A stretch of DNA of 64,000 nt from Micromussa lordhowensis (lineage: Eukaryota > Cnidaria > Anthozoa > Scleractinia > Lobophylliidae). Shown here piece by piece: positions 12,822 to 25,600 of this stretch. The notes under the pieces were generated by a model. That model was not told the DNA's origin and did not search any database. It was given only the letters and a program-made list of their open reading frames with translations. The translations under genes and the position numbers were made by a program. Each line of letters starts with the position of its first letter. The stretch's first letter is position 1. The stretch is taken from assembly GCA_964020085.1 (NCBI GenBank), contig OZ026596.1, positions 16,289,295-16,353,294 of the forward strand. The letters are read 5' to 3'.

Positions 12822-15800
12822 GAGCTGCAAAGACGATTAGTAGAAGATAGCCGAAAACACAATTAGTAGAAGGAAGCCGAAAAGACGATTAGTAGAAGTT
12901 AGCCCAAAAGACGATTAGTAGAAGGGAGCCGAGAAACCGATTAGTAGAACGGAGCCGCCGAAGAGACGATTAGTAGAAGGGAGTCGCCGAAAAGACGATT
13001 AGTAGAAGGGAGCCGAAAAAACGATAAGTAGAAGGGAGGCAAAAAGGGGATTAGTAGAAGGGAGCCGCCGAAAAGACGATTAGTAGAAGGGAGCCCAGAA
13101 AAGTCGATTAGTAGAAGGGAGCCGAAACGTCGATTAGTACAAGGGAGCCGAAAAGTCGATGAGTGGAAGGGACCGGAAAAGTCCATTAGTAGAAGTGAGC
13201 CGAAAAGTCGATTAGTAGAAGTTAGCCAAAAAGTCGATTAGTAGAAGGGAACCGCCGAAAAGACGATTAGTAGAAGGTTGCCGAAAAGATGATTAGTAGA
13301 AGGGAGGCGAAAAGGCGATTACTAGAAGGGAGCCAAAAAGACGATTAGTAAAAGGGAGCTGAAAAGACGATTAGTAGAAGGGAGCCGAAAAGACGATTAG
13401 TAGAAGGGAGGCGAAAAGGGGATTAGTAGAAGAAAGCCGAAAAGACGATTAGTAGAAGGGAGCCGCCGAAAAGACGATTAGTAGAAGGGAGCCGCCCAAA
13501 AGACGATTAGTAGAAGCGAGCCAACGAAAAGACGATTAGTAGAAGGGAGCCGCCCAAAAGACGATTAGTAGAAGGTTGCCGAAAAGACGATTAGTAGAAG
13601 GGAGGCGAAAAGGCGATTAGTAGAAGGGAGCCGAAAACACGATTAGGAGAAGGGAGCCGCCGAAAAGACGATTAGTAGAAGGGAGCCGCCGAAAAGACGA
13701 TTAGTAAAAGGGGGCCGCCGAAAAGACGATTAGTAGAAGGGAGCCGCCGAAAAGACAATTAGTAGAAGGGAGCCGCCAAAAAGACGATAAGTAGAAGGGA
13801 GCCGCCGAAAAGACGATTAGTAGACAGGAGCCGAAAAGTCGATTAGTACAAGGGAGCCGAAAAGACCATTAGTAGAAGGGAGCCGAAAAGACGATTAGTA
13901 GAAGGGAGCCGCCGAAAAGACGATTAGTAGAAGCGAGCCAACGAAAAGACGATTAGTAGAAGGGAGCCGCCGGAAAGACGATTAGTAGAAGGGAGCCGCC
14001 AAAAAGACGATTAGTAGAAGGGAGCCGCCGAAAAGACGATTAGTAGACGGGAGCCGAAAAGTCGATTAGTACAAGGGAGCCGAAAAGACCATTAGTAGAA
14101 GGGAGCCGAAAAGACGATTAGTAGAAGGGAGCCGCCGAAAAGACGATTAGTAGAAGCGAGCGAACGAAAAGACGATTAGTAGAAGGGAGCCGCCGAAAAG
14201 ACGATTAGTAGAAGGGAGCCGCCGAAAAGACGATTAGTAAAAGGGGGCCGCCGAAAAGACGATTAGTAGAAGGGAGCCGCCGAAAAGACAATTAGTAGAA
14301 GGGAGCCGCCAAAAAGACGATAAGTAGAAGGGAGCCGCCGAAAAGACGATTAGTAGACGGGAGCCGAAAAGTCGATTAGTACAAGGGAGCCGAAAAGACC
14401 ATTAGTAGAAGGGAGCCGAAAAGACGATTAGTAGAAGGGAGCCGCCGAAAAGACGATTAGTAGAAGCGAGCCAACGAAAAGACGATTAGTAGAAGGGAGC
14501 CGCCGGAAAGACGATTAGTAGAAGGGAGCCGCCAAAAAGACGATTAGTAGAAGGGAGCCGCCGAAAAGACGATTAGTAGACGGGAGCCGAAAAGTCGATT
14601 AGTACAAGGGAGCCGAAAAGACCATTAGTAGAAGGGAGCCGAAAAGACCATTAGTAGAAGGGAGCCGCCGAAAAGACGATTAGTAGAAGCGAGCGAACGA
14701 AAAGACGATTAGTAGAAGGGAGCCGCCGAAAAGACGATTAGTAGAAGGAAGCCGCCGAAAAGACGATTAGTAGAAGGGAGCCGCCGAAAAGACGATTAGT
14801 AGAAGGGAGCCGCGGAAAAGTCGATTAGTAGAAGGGAGCCGAAAAGTCGATTAGTACAAGGGAGCCGAAAAGTCGATGAGTGGAAGGGACCAGAAAAGTC
14901 CATCAGTAGAAGTGAGCCGAAAAGTCGATTAGTAGAAGGGAGCTGCAAAGACGATTAGTAGAAGATAGCCGAAAACACAATTAGTAGAAGGAAGCCGAAA
15001 AGACGATTAGTAGAAGTTAGCCCAAAAGACGATTAGTAGAAGGGAGCCGAGAAACCGATTAGTAGAACGGAGCCGCCGAAGAGACGATTAGTAGAAGGGA
15101 GTCGCCGAAAAGACGATTAGTAGAAGGGAGCCGAAAAAACGATAAGTAGAAGGGAGGTGAAAAGGGGATTAGTAGAAGGGAGCCGCCGAAAAGACGATTA
15201 GTAGAAGGGAGCCCAGAAAAGTCGATTAGTAGAAGGGAGCCGAAACGTCGATTAGTACAAGGGAGCCGAAAAGTCGATGAGTGGAAGGGACCGGAAAAGT
15301 CCATTAGTAGAAGTGAGCCGAAAAGTCGATTAGTAGAAGTTAGCCAAAAAGTCGATTAGTAGAAGGGAACCGCCGAAAAGACGATTAGTAGAAGGTTGCC
15401 GAAAAGATGATTAGTAGAAGGGAGGCGAAAAGGCGATTAGTAGAAGGGAGCCAAAAAGACGATTAGTAAAAGGGAGCTGAAAAGACGATTAGTAGAAGGG
15501 AGCCGAAAAGACGATTAGTAGAAGGGAGGCGAAAAGGGGATTAGTAGAAGGAAGCCGAAAAGACGATTAGTAGAAGGGAGCCGCCGAAAAGACGATTAGT
15601 AGAAGGGAGCCGCCGAAAAGATGATTAGTAGAAGCGAGCCAACGAAAAGACGATTAGTAGAAGGGAGCCGCCCAAAAGACGATTAGTAGAAGGTTGCCGA
15701 AAAGACGATTAGTAGAAGGGAGGCGAAAAGGCGATTAGTAGAAGGGAGCCGAAAACACGATTAGGAGAAGGGAGCCGCCGAAAAGACGATTAGTAGAAGG

Positions 15801-18642
15801 GAGCCGCCGAAAAGACGATTAGTAAAAGGGGGCCGCCGAAAAGACGATTAGTAGAAGGGAGCCGCCGAAAAGACAATTAGTAGAAGGGAGCCGCCAAAAA
15901 GACGATAAGTAGAAGGGAGCCGCCGAAAAGACGATTAGTAGACAGGAGCCGAAAAGTCGATTAGTACAAGGGAGCCGAAAACACCATTAGTAGAAGGGAG
16001 CCGAAAAGACGATTAGTAGAAGGGAGCCGCCGAAAAGACGATTAGTAGAAGCGAGCCAACGAAAAGACGATTAGTAGAAGGGAGCCGCCGGAAAGACGAT
16101 TAGTAGAAGGGAGCCGCCAAAAAGACGATTAGTAGAAGGGAGCCGCCGAAAAGACGATTAGTAGACGGGAGCCGAAAAGTCGATTAGTACAAGGGAGCCG
16201 AAAAGACCATTAGTAGAAGGGAGCCGAAAAGACGATTAGTAGAAGGGAGCCGCCGAAAAGACGATTAGTAGAAGCGAGCGAACGAAAAGACGATTAGTAG
16301 AAGGGAGCCGCCGAAAAGACGATTAGTAGAAGGGAGCCGCCGAAAAGACGATTAGTAAAAGGGGGCCGCCGAAAAGACGATTAGTAGAAGGGAGCCGCCG
16401 AAAAGACAATTAGTAGAAGGGAGCCGCCAAAAAGACGATAAGTAGAAGGGAGCCGCCGAAAAGACGATTAGTAGACGGGAGCCGAAAAGTCGATTAGTAC
16501 AAGGGAGCCGAAAAGACCATTAGTAGAAGGGAGCCGAAAAGACGATTAGTAGAAGGGAGCCGCCGAAAAGACGATTAGTAGAAGCGAGCCAACGAAAAGA
16601 CGATTAGTAGAAGGGAGCCGCCGGAAAGACGATTAGTAGAAGGGAGCCGCCAAAAAGACGATTAGTAGAAGGGAGCCGCCGAAAAGACGATTAGTAGACG
16701 GGAGCCGAAAAGTCGATTAGTACAAGGGAGCCGAAAAGACCATTAGTAGAAGGGAGCCGAAAAGACCATTAGTAGAAGGGAGCCGCCGAAAAGACGATTA
16801 GTAGAAGCGAGCGAACGAAAAGACGATTAGTAGAAGGGAGCCGCCGAAAAGACGATTAGTAGAAGGAAGCCGCCGAAAAGACGATTAGTAGAAGGGAGCC
16901 GCCGAAAAGACGATTAGTAGAAGGGAGCCGCGGAAAAGTCGATTAGTAGAAGGGAGCCGAAAAGTCGATTAGTACAAGGGAGCCGAAAAGTCGATGAGTG
17001 GAAGGGACCAGAAAAGTCCATCAGTAGAAGTGAGCCGAAAAGTCGATTAGTAGAAGGGAGCTGCAAAGACGATTAGTAGAAGATAGCCGAAAACACAATT
17101 AGTAGAAGGAAGCCGAAAAGACGATTAGTAGAAGTTAGCCCAAAAGACGATTAGTAGAAGGGAGCCGAGAAACCGATTAGTAGAACGGAGCCGCCGAAGA
17201 GACGATTAGTAGAAGGGAGTCGCCGAAAAGACGATTAGTAGAAGGGAGCCGAAAAAACGATAAGTAGAAGGGAGGTGAAAAGGGGATTAGTAGAAGGGAG
17301 CCGCCGAAAAGACGATTAGTAGAAGGGAGCCCAGAAAAGTCGATTAGTAGAAGGGAGCCGAAACGTCGATTAGTACAAGGGAGCCGAAAAGTCGATGAGT
17401 GGAAGGGACCGGAAAAGTCCATTAGTAGAAGTGAGCCGAAAAGTCGATTAGTAGAAGTTAGCCAAAAAGTCGATTAGTAGAAGGGAACCGCCGAAAAGAC
17501 GATTAGTAGAAGGTTGCCGAAAAGATGATTAGTAGAAGGGAGGCGAAAAGGCGATTAGTAGAAGGGAGCCAAAAAGACGATTAGTAAAAGGGAGCTGAAA
17601 AGACGATTAGTAGAAGGGAGCCGAAAAGACGATTAGTAGAAGGGAGGCGAAAAGGGGATTAGTAGAAGGAAGCCGAAAAGACGATTAGTAGAAGGGAGCC
17701 GCCGAAAAGACGATTAGTAGAAGGGAGCCGCCGAAAAGACGATTAGTAGAAGCGAGCCAACGAAAAGACGATTAGTAGAAGGGAGCCGCCCAAAAGACGA
17801 TTAGTAGAAGGTTGCCGAAAAGACGATTAGTAGAAGGGAGGCGAAAAGGCGATTAGTAGAAGGGAGCCGAAAACACGATTAGGAGAAGGGAGCCGCCGAA
17901 AAGACGATTAGTAGAAGGGAGCCGCCGAAAAGACGATTAGTAAAAGGGGGCCGCCGAAAAGACGATTAGTAGAAGGGAGCCGCCGAAAAGACAATTAGTA
18001 GAAGGGAGCCGCCAAAAAGACGATAAGTAGAAGGGAGCCGCCGAAAAGACGATTAGTAGACAGGAGCCGAAAAGTCGATTAGTACAAGGGAGCCGAAAAC
18101 ACCATTAGTAGAAGGGAGCCGAAAAGACGATTAGTAGAAGGGAGCCGCCGAAAAGACGATTAGTAGAAGCGAGCCAACGAAAAGACGATTAGTAGAAGGG
18201 AGCCGCCGGAAAGACGATTAGTAGAAGGGAGCCGCCAAAAAGACGATTAGTAGAAGGGAGCCGCCGAAAAGACGATTAGTAGACGGGAGCCGAAAAGTCG
18301 ATTAGTACAAGGGAGCCGAAAAGACCATTAGTAGAAGGGAGCCGAAAAGACGATTAGTAGAAGGGAGCCGCCGAAAAGACGATTAGTAGAAGCGAGCGAA
18401 CGAAAAGACGATTAGTAGAAGGGAGCCGCCGAAAAGACGATTAGTAGAAGGAAGCCGCCGAAAAGACGATTAGTAGAAGGGAGCCGCCGAAAAGACGATT
18501 AGTAGAAGGGAGCCGCGGAAAAGTCGATTAGTAGAAGGGAGCCGAAAAGTCGATTAGTACAAGGGAGCCGAAAAGTCGATGAGTGGAAGGGACCAGAAAA
18601 GTCCATCAGTAGAAGTGAGCCGAAAAGTCGATTAGTAGAAGG
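12822..18642. repeat. Tandem 2,118-bp higher-order units
   Basis: The GAGCTGCAAAG marker falls at 12,822, 14,940 and 17,058, exactly 2,118 bp apart, and then at 18,643 after a shorter 1,585-bp unit. The same 246-bp minus-strand open stretch occurs at 12,941, 15,059 and 17,177 with the same spacing. The first unit differs slightly, with GGAGGCAAAAAGG near 13,034 where later copies have GGAGGTGAAAAGG. This is the clearest regular tandem higher-order repeat in the array. Confidence 0.88.
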
Positions 18643-21600
18643 GAGCTGCAAAGACGATTAGTAGAAGGTAGCCGAAAACACAATTAGTAGAAGGAAGCCG
18701 AAAAGACGATTAGTAGAAGTTAGCCCAAAAGACGATTAGTAGAAGGGAGCCGAGAAACCGATTAGTAGAACGGAGCCGCCGAAGAGACGATTAGTAGAAG
18801 GGAGTCGCCGAAAAGACGATTAGTAGAAGGGAGCCGAAAAAACGATAAGTAGAAGGAAGGCGAAAAGGGGATTAGTAGAAGGGAGCCGCCGAAAAGACGA
18901 TAAGTAGAAGGGAGCCGCCGAAAAGACAATTAGTAGAAGGGAGCCGAAAAGACGATTAGTAAAAGGTAGCCGAAAACACGATTAGTGGAAGGGAGCCGAA
19001 AAGACGATTAGTAGAAGGGAGGCGAAAAGGGGATTAGTAGAAGGAAGCCGGAAAGACGATTAGTAGAAGGGAGCCGCCGAAAAGACGATTAGTAGAAGGG
19101 AGCCGCCGAAAAGACGATTAGTAGAAGGGAGCCAACGAAAAGACGATTAGTAGAAGGGAGCCGCCAAACAGACGATTAGTAGAAGGGAGCCGCCGAAAAG
19201 ACGATTAGTAGAAGGGAGCCGCCGAAAAGACGATTAGTAGAAGGTAGCCGCGGAAAAGTCGATTAGTAGAAGGGAGCCGAAAAGTCGATTAGTACAAGGG
19301 AGCCGAAAAGTCGATGAGTGGAAGGGACCGGAAAAGTCCATTAGTAGAAGTGAGCCGAAAAGTCGATTAGTAGAAGTTAGCCAAAAAGTCGATTAGTAGA
19401 AGGGAACCGCCGAAAAGACGATTAGTAGAAGGTTGCCGAAAAGATGATTAGTAGAAGGGAGGCAAAAAGGCGATTAGTAGAAGGGAGCCGAAAACACGAT
19501 TAGGAGCCGAAAAGACAATTAGTAGAAGGGAGCCACCGAAGAGACGATTAGTAAAAGGGGGCCGCCGAAAAGACGATTAGTAGAAGGAAGCTGCCGAAAA
19601 GACGATTAGTAGAAGGGAGCCGAAAAGTCTATTAGTACAAGGGAGCCGAAAAGACGATTAGTAGAAGGGAGCCGAAAAGACGATTAGTAGAAGGGAGGCG
19701 AAAAGGGGATTAGTAAAAGGGAGCCGAAAAGACGATTAGTAGAAGGGAGCCGAAAAGACGATTAGTAGAAGGGAGGCGAAAAGGGGATTAGTAGAAGGAA
19801 GCCGAAAAGACGATTAGTAGAAGGGAGCCGCCAAAAAGACGATTAGTAGAAGGTTGCCGAAAAGACGATTAGTAGAAGGGAGCCGAAAACACGATTAGGA
19901 GAAGGGCGCCGCCGAAAAGACGATTAGTAGAAGGGAGCCGCCGAAAAGACGATTAGTAAAAGGGGGCCGCCGAAAAGACGATTAGTAGAAGGGAGCCGCC
20001 GAAAAGACAATTAGTAGAAGGGAGCCGCCAAAAAAACGATTAGTAGAAGGGAGCCGCCGAAAAGACGATTAGTAGACGGGAGCCAAAAAGTCGATTAGTA
20101 CAAGGGAGCCGAAAAGACCATTAGTAGAAGGGAGCCGAAAAGACGATTAGTAGAAGGGAGCCGCCGAAAAGACGATTAGTAGAAGCGAGCCAACGAAAAG
20201 AGGATTAGTAGAAGGGAGCCGCGGGAAAGACGATTAGTAGAAGGGAGCCGCCAAAAACAGCATTAGTAGAAGGGAGCCGCCGAAAAGACGATTAGTAGAC
20301 GGGAGCCGAAAAGTCGATTAGTAAAAGGGAGCCGAAAAGACCATTAGTAGAAGGGAGCCGAAAAGACGATTAGTAGAAGGGAGCCGCCGAAAAGACGATT
20401 AGTAGAAGCGACCCAACGAAAAGACGATTAGTAGAAGGGAGCCGCCGAAAGGACAATTAGTAGAAGGAAGCCGCCGAAAAGACGATTAGTAGAAGGAAGC
20501 CGCGGAAAAGTCGATTAGTAGAAGGGAGCCGAAAAGTCGATGAGTGGAAAGGACCGGAAAAGTCCATTAGTAGAAGTGAGCCGAAAAGTCGATTAGTAGA
20601 AGTTAGCCAAAAAGTCGATTAGTAGATGTTCGCCGAAAAGTCGATTAGTAGAAGTTAGCCGAAAAGCCAATTAGTAGAAGTTAGTAGAAAAGTCCATTAG
20701 TAGAAGGGAGCCGAAAAGTCGATTAGTAGAAGTTAGCCAAAAAGTCGATTAGTAGAAGGGAGCCGCGGAAAAGTCGATTAGTAGAAGGGAGCCGAAAAGT
20801 CGATTAGTACAAGGGAGCCGAAAAGTCGATGAGTGGAAGGGACCGGAAAAGTCCATTAGTAGAAGTGAGCCGAAAAGTCGATTAGTAGAAGTTAGCCAAA
20901 AAGTCGATTAGTAGATGTTTGCCGAAAAGTCGATTAGTAGAAGTTAGCCGAAAAGCCAATTAGTAGAAGTTAGCCGAAAAGTCCATTAGTAGAAGGGAGC
21001 CGAAAAGTCGATTAGTAGAAGTTAGCCAAAAAGTCGATTAGTAGAAGGGAGCCGCGGAAAAGTCGATTAGTAGAAGGGAGCCGAAAAGTCGATTAGTACA
21101 AGGGAGCCGAAAAGTCGATGAGTGGAAGGGACCGGAAAAGTCCATTAGTAGAAGTTAGCTGAAAAGTCGATGAGTAGAAGGTTGCCGAAAAGACGATTAG
21201 TAGAAGGGAGGCGAAAAGGCGATTAGTAGAAGGGAGCCGAAAACACGATTAGGAGAAGGGAGCCGCCGAACACACGATTAGTAGAAGGGAGCCGCCGAAA
21301 AGACGATTAGTAAAAGGGAGCCGAAAAGACGATTAGTAGAAGGGAGCTGAAAAGACGATTAGTAAAAGGGGGCCGCCGAAAAGACTATTAGTAGAAGGGA
21401 GCCGCCGAAAAGACGATTAGTAGAAGGGAGCCAAAAAGACGATTAGTAAAAGGGAACCGAAAAGACGATTAGTAGAAGGGAGCCGAAAAGACGATTAGTA
21501 GAAGGAAGGCGAAAAGGGGATTAGTAGAAGGAAGCCGAAAAGACGATTAGTAGAAGGGAGCCGCCGAAAAGACGATTAGTAGAAGGGAGCCGCCGAAAAG

Positions 21601-22686
21601 ACGATTAGTAGAAAGGAGCCAACGAAAAGACGATTAGTAGAAGGGAGCCGCCGAAAAGAGGATTAGGAGAAGGGAACCGCCGAAAAGACGATTAGTAGAA
21701 GGGAGCGGCCGAAAAGACGATTAGTAGAAGGGAGGCGAAAAGGCGATTAGTAGAAGGGAGCCGAAAACACGATTAGGAGAAGGGAGCCCCCGAAAACACG
21801 ATTAGTAGAAGGGAGCCGCCGAAAAGACGATTAGTAAAAGGGGGCCGCCGAAAAGACAATGAGTAGAAGGGAGCCGCCGAAAAGACGATTAGTAAAAGGG
21901 GGCCGCCGAAAAGACAATTAGTAGAAGGGAGCCGCCAAAAAGACGATTAGTAGAAGGGAGCCGCCGAAAAGACGATTAGTAGAAGGGAGCCGAAAAGTCG
22001 ATTAGTACAAGGGAGCCGAAAAGACGATTAGTAGAAGGGAGCCGAAAAGACGATTAGTAGAAGGGAGGCGAAAAGGGGATTAGTAAAAGGGAGCCGAAAA
22101 GACGATTAGTAGAAGGGAGCTAAAAAGACGATTAGTAAAAGGAGGCCGCCGAAAAGACGATTAGTAGAACGGAGCCGCCGAAAAGACGATTAGTAGAAGG
22201 GAGCCGAGAAGACGATTAGTAAAAGGGAGCCGAAAAGACTATTAGTAGAAGGGAGCCGAAGAGACGATTAGTAGAAGGGAGCCGAAAAGGGGATTAGTAG
22301 AAGGAAGCCGAAAAGACGATTAGTAGAAGGGAGCCGCTGAAAAGATGATTGCTAGAAGGGAGCCACCGAAAAGACGATTAGTAGAAGGGAGCCAACGAAA
22401 AGACGATTAGTAGAAGGGAGCCGCCGAAAAGACGATTAGTAGAAGGGAGCCGCCGAAAAGAGGATTAGTAGAAGGGAGCCGCGGAAAAGTCGATTAGTAC
22501 AAGGGAGCCGAAAAGTCGATGAGTGGAAGGGACCAGAAAAGTCCATTAGTAGAAGTGAGCTTAAAAGTCGATTAGTGGAAGTTAGCCAAAAGTCGATTAG
22601 TAGATGTTCGCCGAAAAGTCGATTAGTAGAAGTTAGCCGAAAAGCCGATTAGTAGAAGTTAGCCGAAAAGTCCATTAGTAGAAGGA

Positions 22687-25600
22687 AGCCGAAAAGACGA
22701 TTAGTAGAAGGGAGCCGCCGAAAAGACGATTAGTAGAAGGGAGCCGCTGAAAAGACGATTAGTAGAAGCGAGCCAACGAAAAGACGATTAGTAGAAGGGA
22801 GCCGCCCAAAAGACGATTAGTAGAAGGTTGCCGAAAAGACGATTAGTAGAAGGGAGGTGAAAAGGCGATTAGTAGAAGGGAGCCGAAAACACGATTAGGA
22901 GAAGGGAGCCGCCGAAAAGACGATTAGTAGAAGGAAGCCGCCGAAAAGACGATTAGTAAAAGGGGGCCGCCGAAAAGACGATTAGTAGAAGGGAGCCGCC
23001 GAAAAGACAATTAGTAGAAGGGAGCCGCCAAAAAGACGATAAGTAGAAGGGAGCCGCCGAAAAGACGATTAGTAGACGGGAGCCGAAAAGTCGATTAGTA
23101 CAAGGGAGCCGAAAAGACCATTAGTAGAAGGGAGCCGAAAAGACGATTATTAGAAGGGAGCCGCCGAAAAGACGATTAGTAGAAGCGAGCCAACGAAAAG
23201 ACGATTAGTAGAAGGGAGCCGCCGGAAAGACGATTAGTAGAAGGGAGCCGCCAAAAAGACGATTAGTAGAAGGGAGCCGCCGAAAAGACGATTAGTAGAC
23301 GGGAGCCGAAAAGTCGATTAGTACAAGGGAGCCGAAAAGACCATTAGTAGAAGGGAGCCGAAAAGACGATTAGTAGAAGGGAGCCGCCGAAAAAGACGAT
23401 TAGTAGAAGCGAGCGAACGAAAAGACGATTAGTAGAAGGGAGCCGCCGAAAAGACGATTAGTAGAAGGAAGCCGCCGAAAAGACGATTAGTAGAAGGGAG
23501 CCGCCGAAAAGACGATTAGTAGAAGGGAGCCGCGGAAAAGTCGATTAGTAGAAGGGAGCCGAAAAGTCGATTAGTACAAGGGAGCCGAAAAGTCGATGAG
23601 TGGAAAGGACCGGAAAAGTCCATTAGTAGAAGTGAGCCGAAAAGTCGATTAGTAGAAGTTAGCCAAAAAGTCGATTAGTAGATGTTCGCCGAAAAGTCGA
23701 TTAGTAGAAGTTAGCCGAAAAGCCGATTAGTAGAAGTTAGCCGAAAAGTCCATTAGTAGAAGGGAGCCGAAAAGTCGATTAGTAGAAGTTAGCCAAAAAG
23801 TCGATTAGTAGAAGGGAGCCGCGGAAAAGTCGATTAGTAGAAGGGAGCCGAAAAGTCGATTAGTACAAGGGAGCCGAAAAGTCGATGAGTGGAAGGGACC
23901 AGAAAAGTCCATCAGTAGAAGTGAGCCGAAAAGTCGATTAGTAGAAGGGAGCTGCAAAGACGATTAGTAGAAGGTAGCCGAAAACACAATTAGTAGAAGG
24001 AAGCCGAAAAGACGATTAGTAGAAGTTAGCCCAAAAGACGATTAGTAGAAGGGAGCCGAGAAACCGATTAGTAGAACGGAGCCGCCGAAGAGACGATTAG
24101 TAGAAGGGAGTCGCCGAAAAGACGATTAGTAGAAAGGAGCCGAAAAAACGATAAGTAGAAGGGAGCCGCCGAAAAGACAATTAGTAGAAGGGAGCCGAAA
24201 AGACGATTAGTAAAAGGGAGCCGAAAACATGATTAGTGGAAGGGAGCCGAAAAGACGATTAGTAGAAGGGAGGCGAAAAGGGGATTAGTAGAAGGAAGCC
24301 GGAAAGACGATTAGTAGAAGGGAGCCGCCGAAAAGACGATTAGTAGAAGGGAGCCGCCGAAAAGACGATTAGTAGAAGGGAGCCGCCAAACAGACGATTA
24401 GTAGAAGGGAGCCGCCGAAAAGACGATTAGTAGAAGGGAGCCGCCGAAAAGATGATTAGTAGAAGGGAGCCGCGGAAAAGTCGATTAGTAGAAGGGAGCC
24501 GAAAAGTCGATTAGTACAAGGGAGCCGAAAAGTCGATGAGTGGAAGGGACCGGAAAAGTCCATTAGTAGAAGTGAGCCGAAAAGTCGATTAGTAGAAGTT
24601 AGCCAAAAAGTCGATTAGTAGAAGGGAACCGCCGAAAAGACGATTAGTAGAAGGTTGCCGAAAAGATGATTAGTAGAAGGGAGGCAAAAAGGCGATTAGT
24701 AGAAGGGAGCCGAAAACACGATTAGGAGCCGAAAAGACAATTAGTAGAAGGGAGCCACCGAAGAGACGATTAGTAAAAGGGGGCCGCCGAAAAGACGATT
24801 AGTAGAAGGAAGCTGCCGAAAAGACGATTAGTAGAAGGGAGCCGAAAAGTCTATTAGTACAAGGGAGCCGAAAAGACGATTAGTAGAAGGGAGCCGAAAA
24901 GACGATTAGTAGAAGGGAGGCGAAAAGGGGATTAGTAAAAGGGAGCCGAAAAGACGATTAGTAGAAGGGAGCCGAAAAGACGATTAGTAGAAGGGAGGCG
25001 AAAAGGGGATTAGTAGAAGGAAGCCGAAAAGACGATTTGTAGAAGGGAGCCGCCAAAAAGACGATTAGTAGAAGGTTGCCGAAAAGACGATTAGTAGAAG
25101 GGAGCCGAAAACACGATTAGGAGAAGGGCGCCGCCGAAAAGACGATTAGTAGAAGGGAGCCGCCGAAAAGACGATTAGTAAAAGGGGGCCGCCGAAAAGA
25201 CGATTAGTAGAAGGGAGCCGCCGAAAAGACAATTAGTAGAAGGAAGCCGCCAAAAAGACGATTAGCAGAAAGGAGCCGCCGAAAAGACGATTAGTAGACG
25301 GGAGCCAAAAAGTCGATTAGTACAAGGGAGCCGAAAAGACCATTAGTAAAAGGGAGCCGAAAAGACGATTAGTAGAAGGGAGCCGCCGAAAAGACGATTA
25401 GTAGAAGCGAGCCAACGAAAAGACGATTAGTAGAAGGGAGCCGCGGGAAAGACGATTAGTAGAAGGGAGCCGCCAAAAACACGATTAGTAGAAGGGAGCC
25501 GCCGAAAAGACGATTAGTAGACGGGAGCCGAAAAGTCGATTAGTACAAGGGAGCCGAAAAGACCATTAGTAGAAGGGAGCCGAAAAGACGATTAGTAGAA

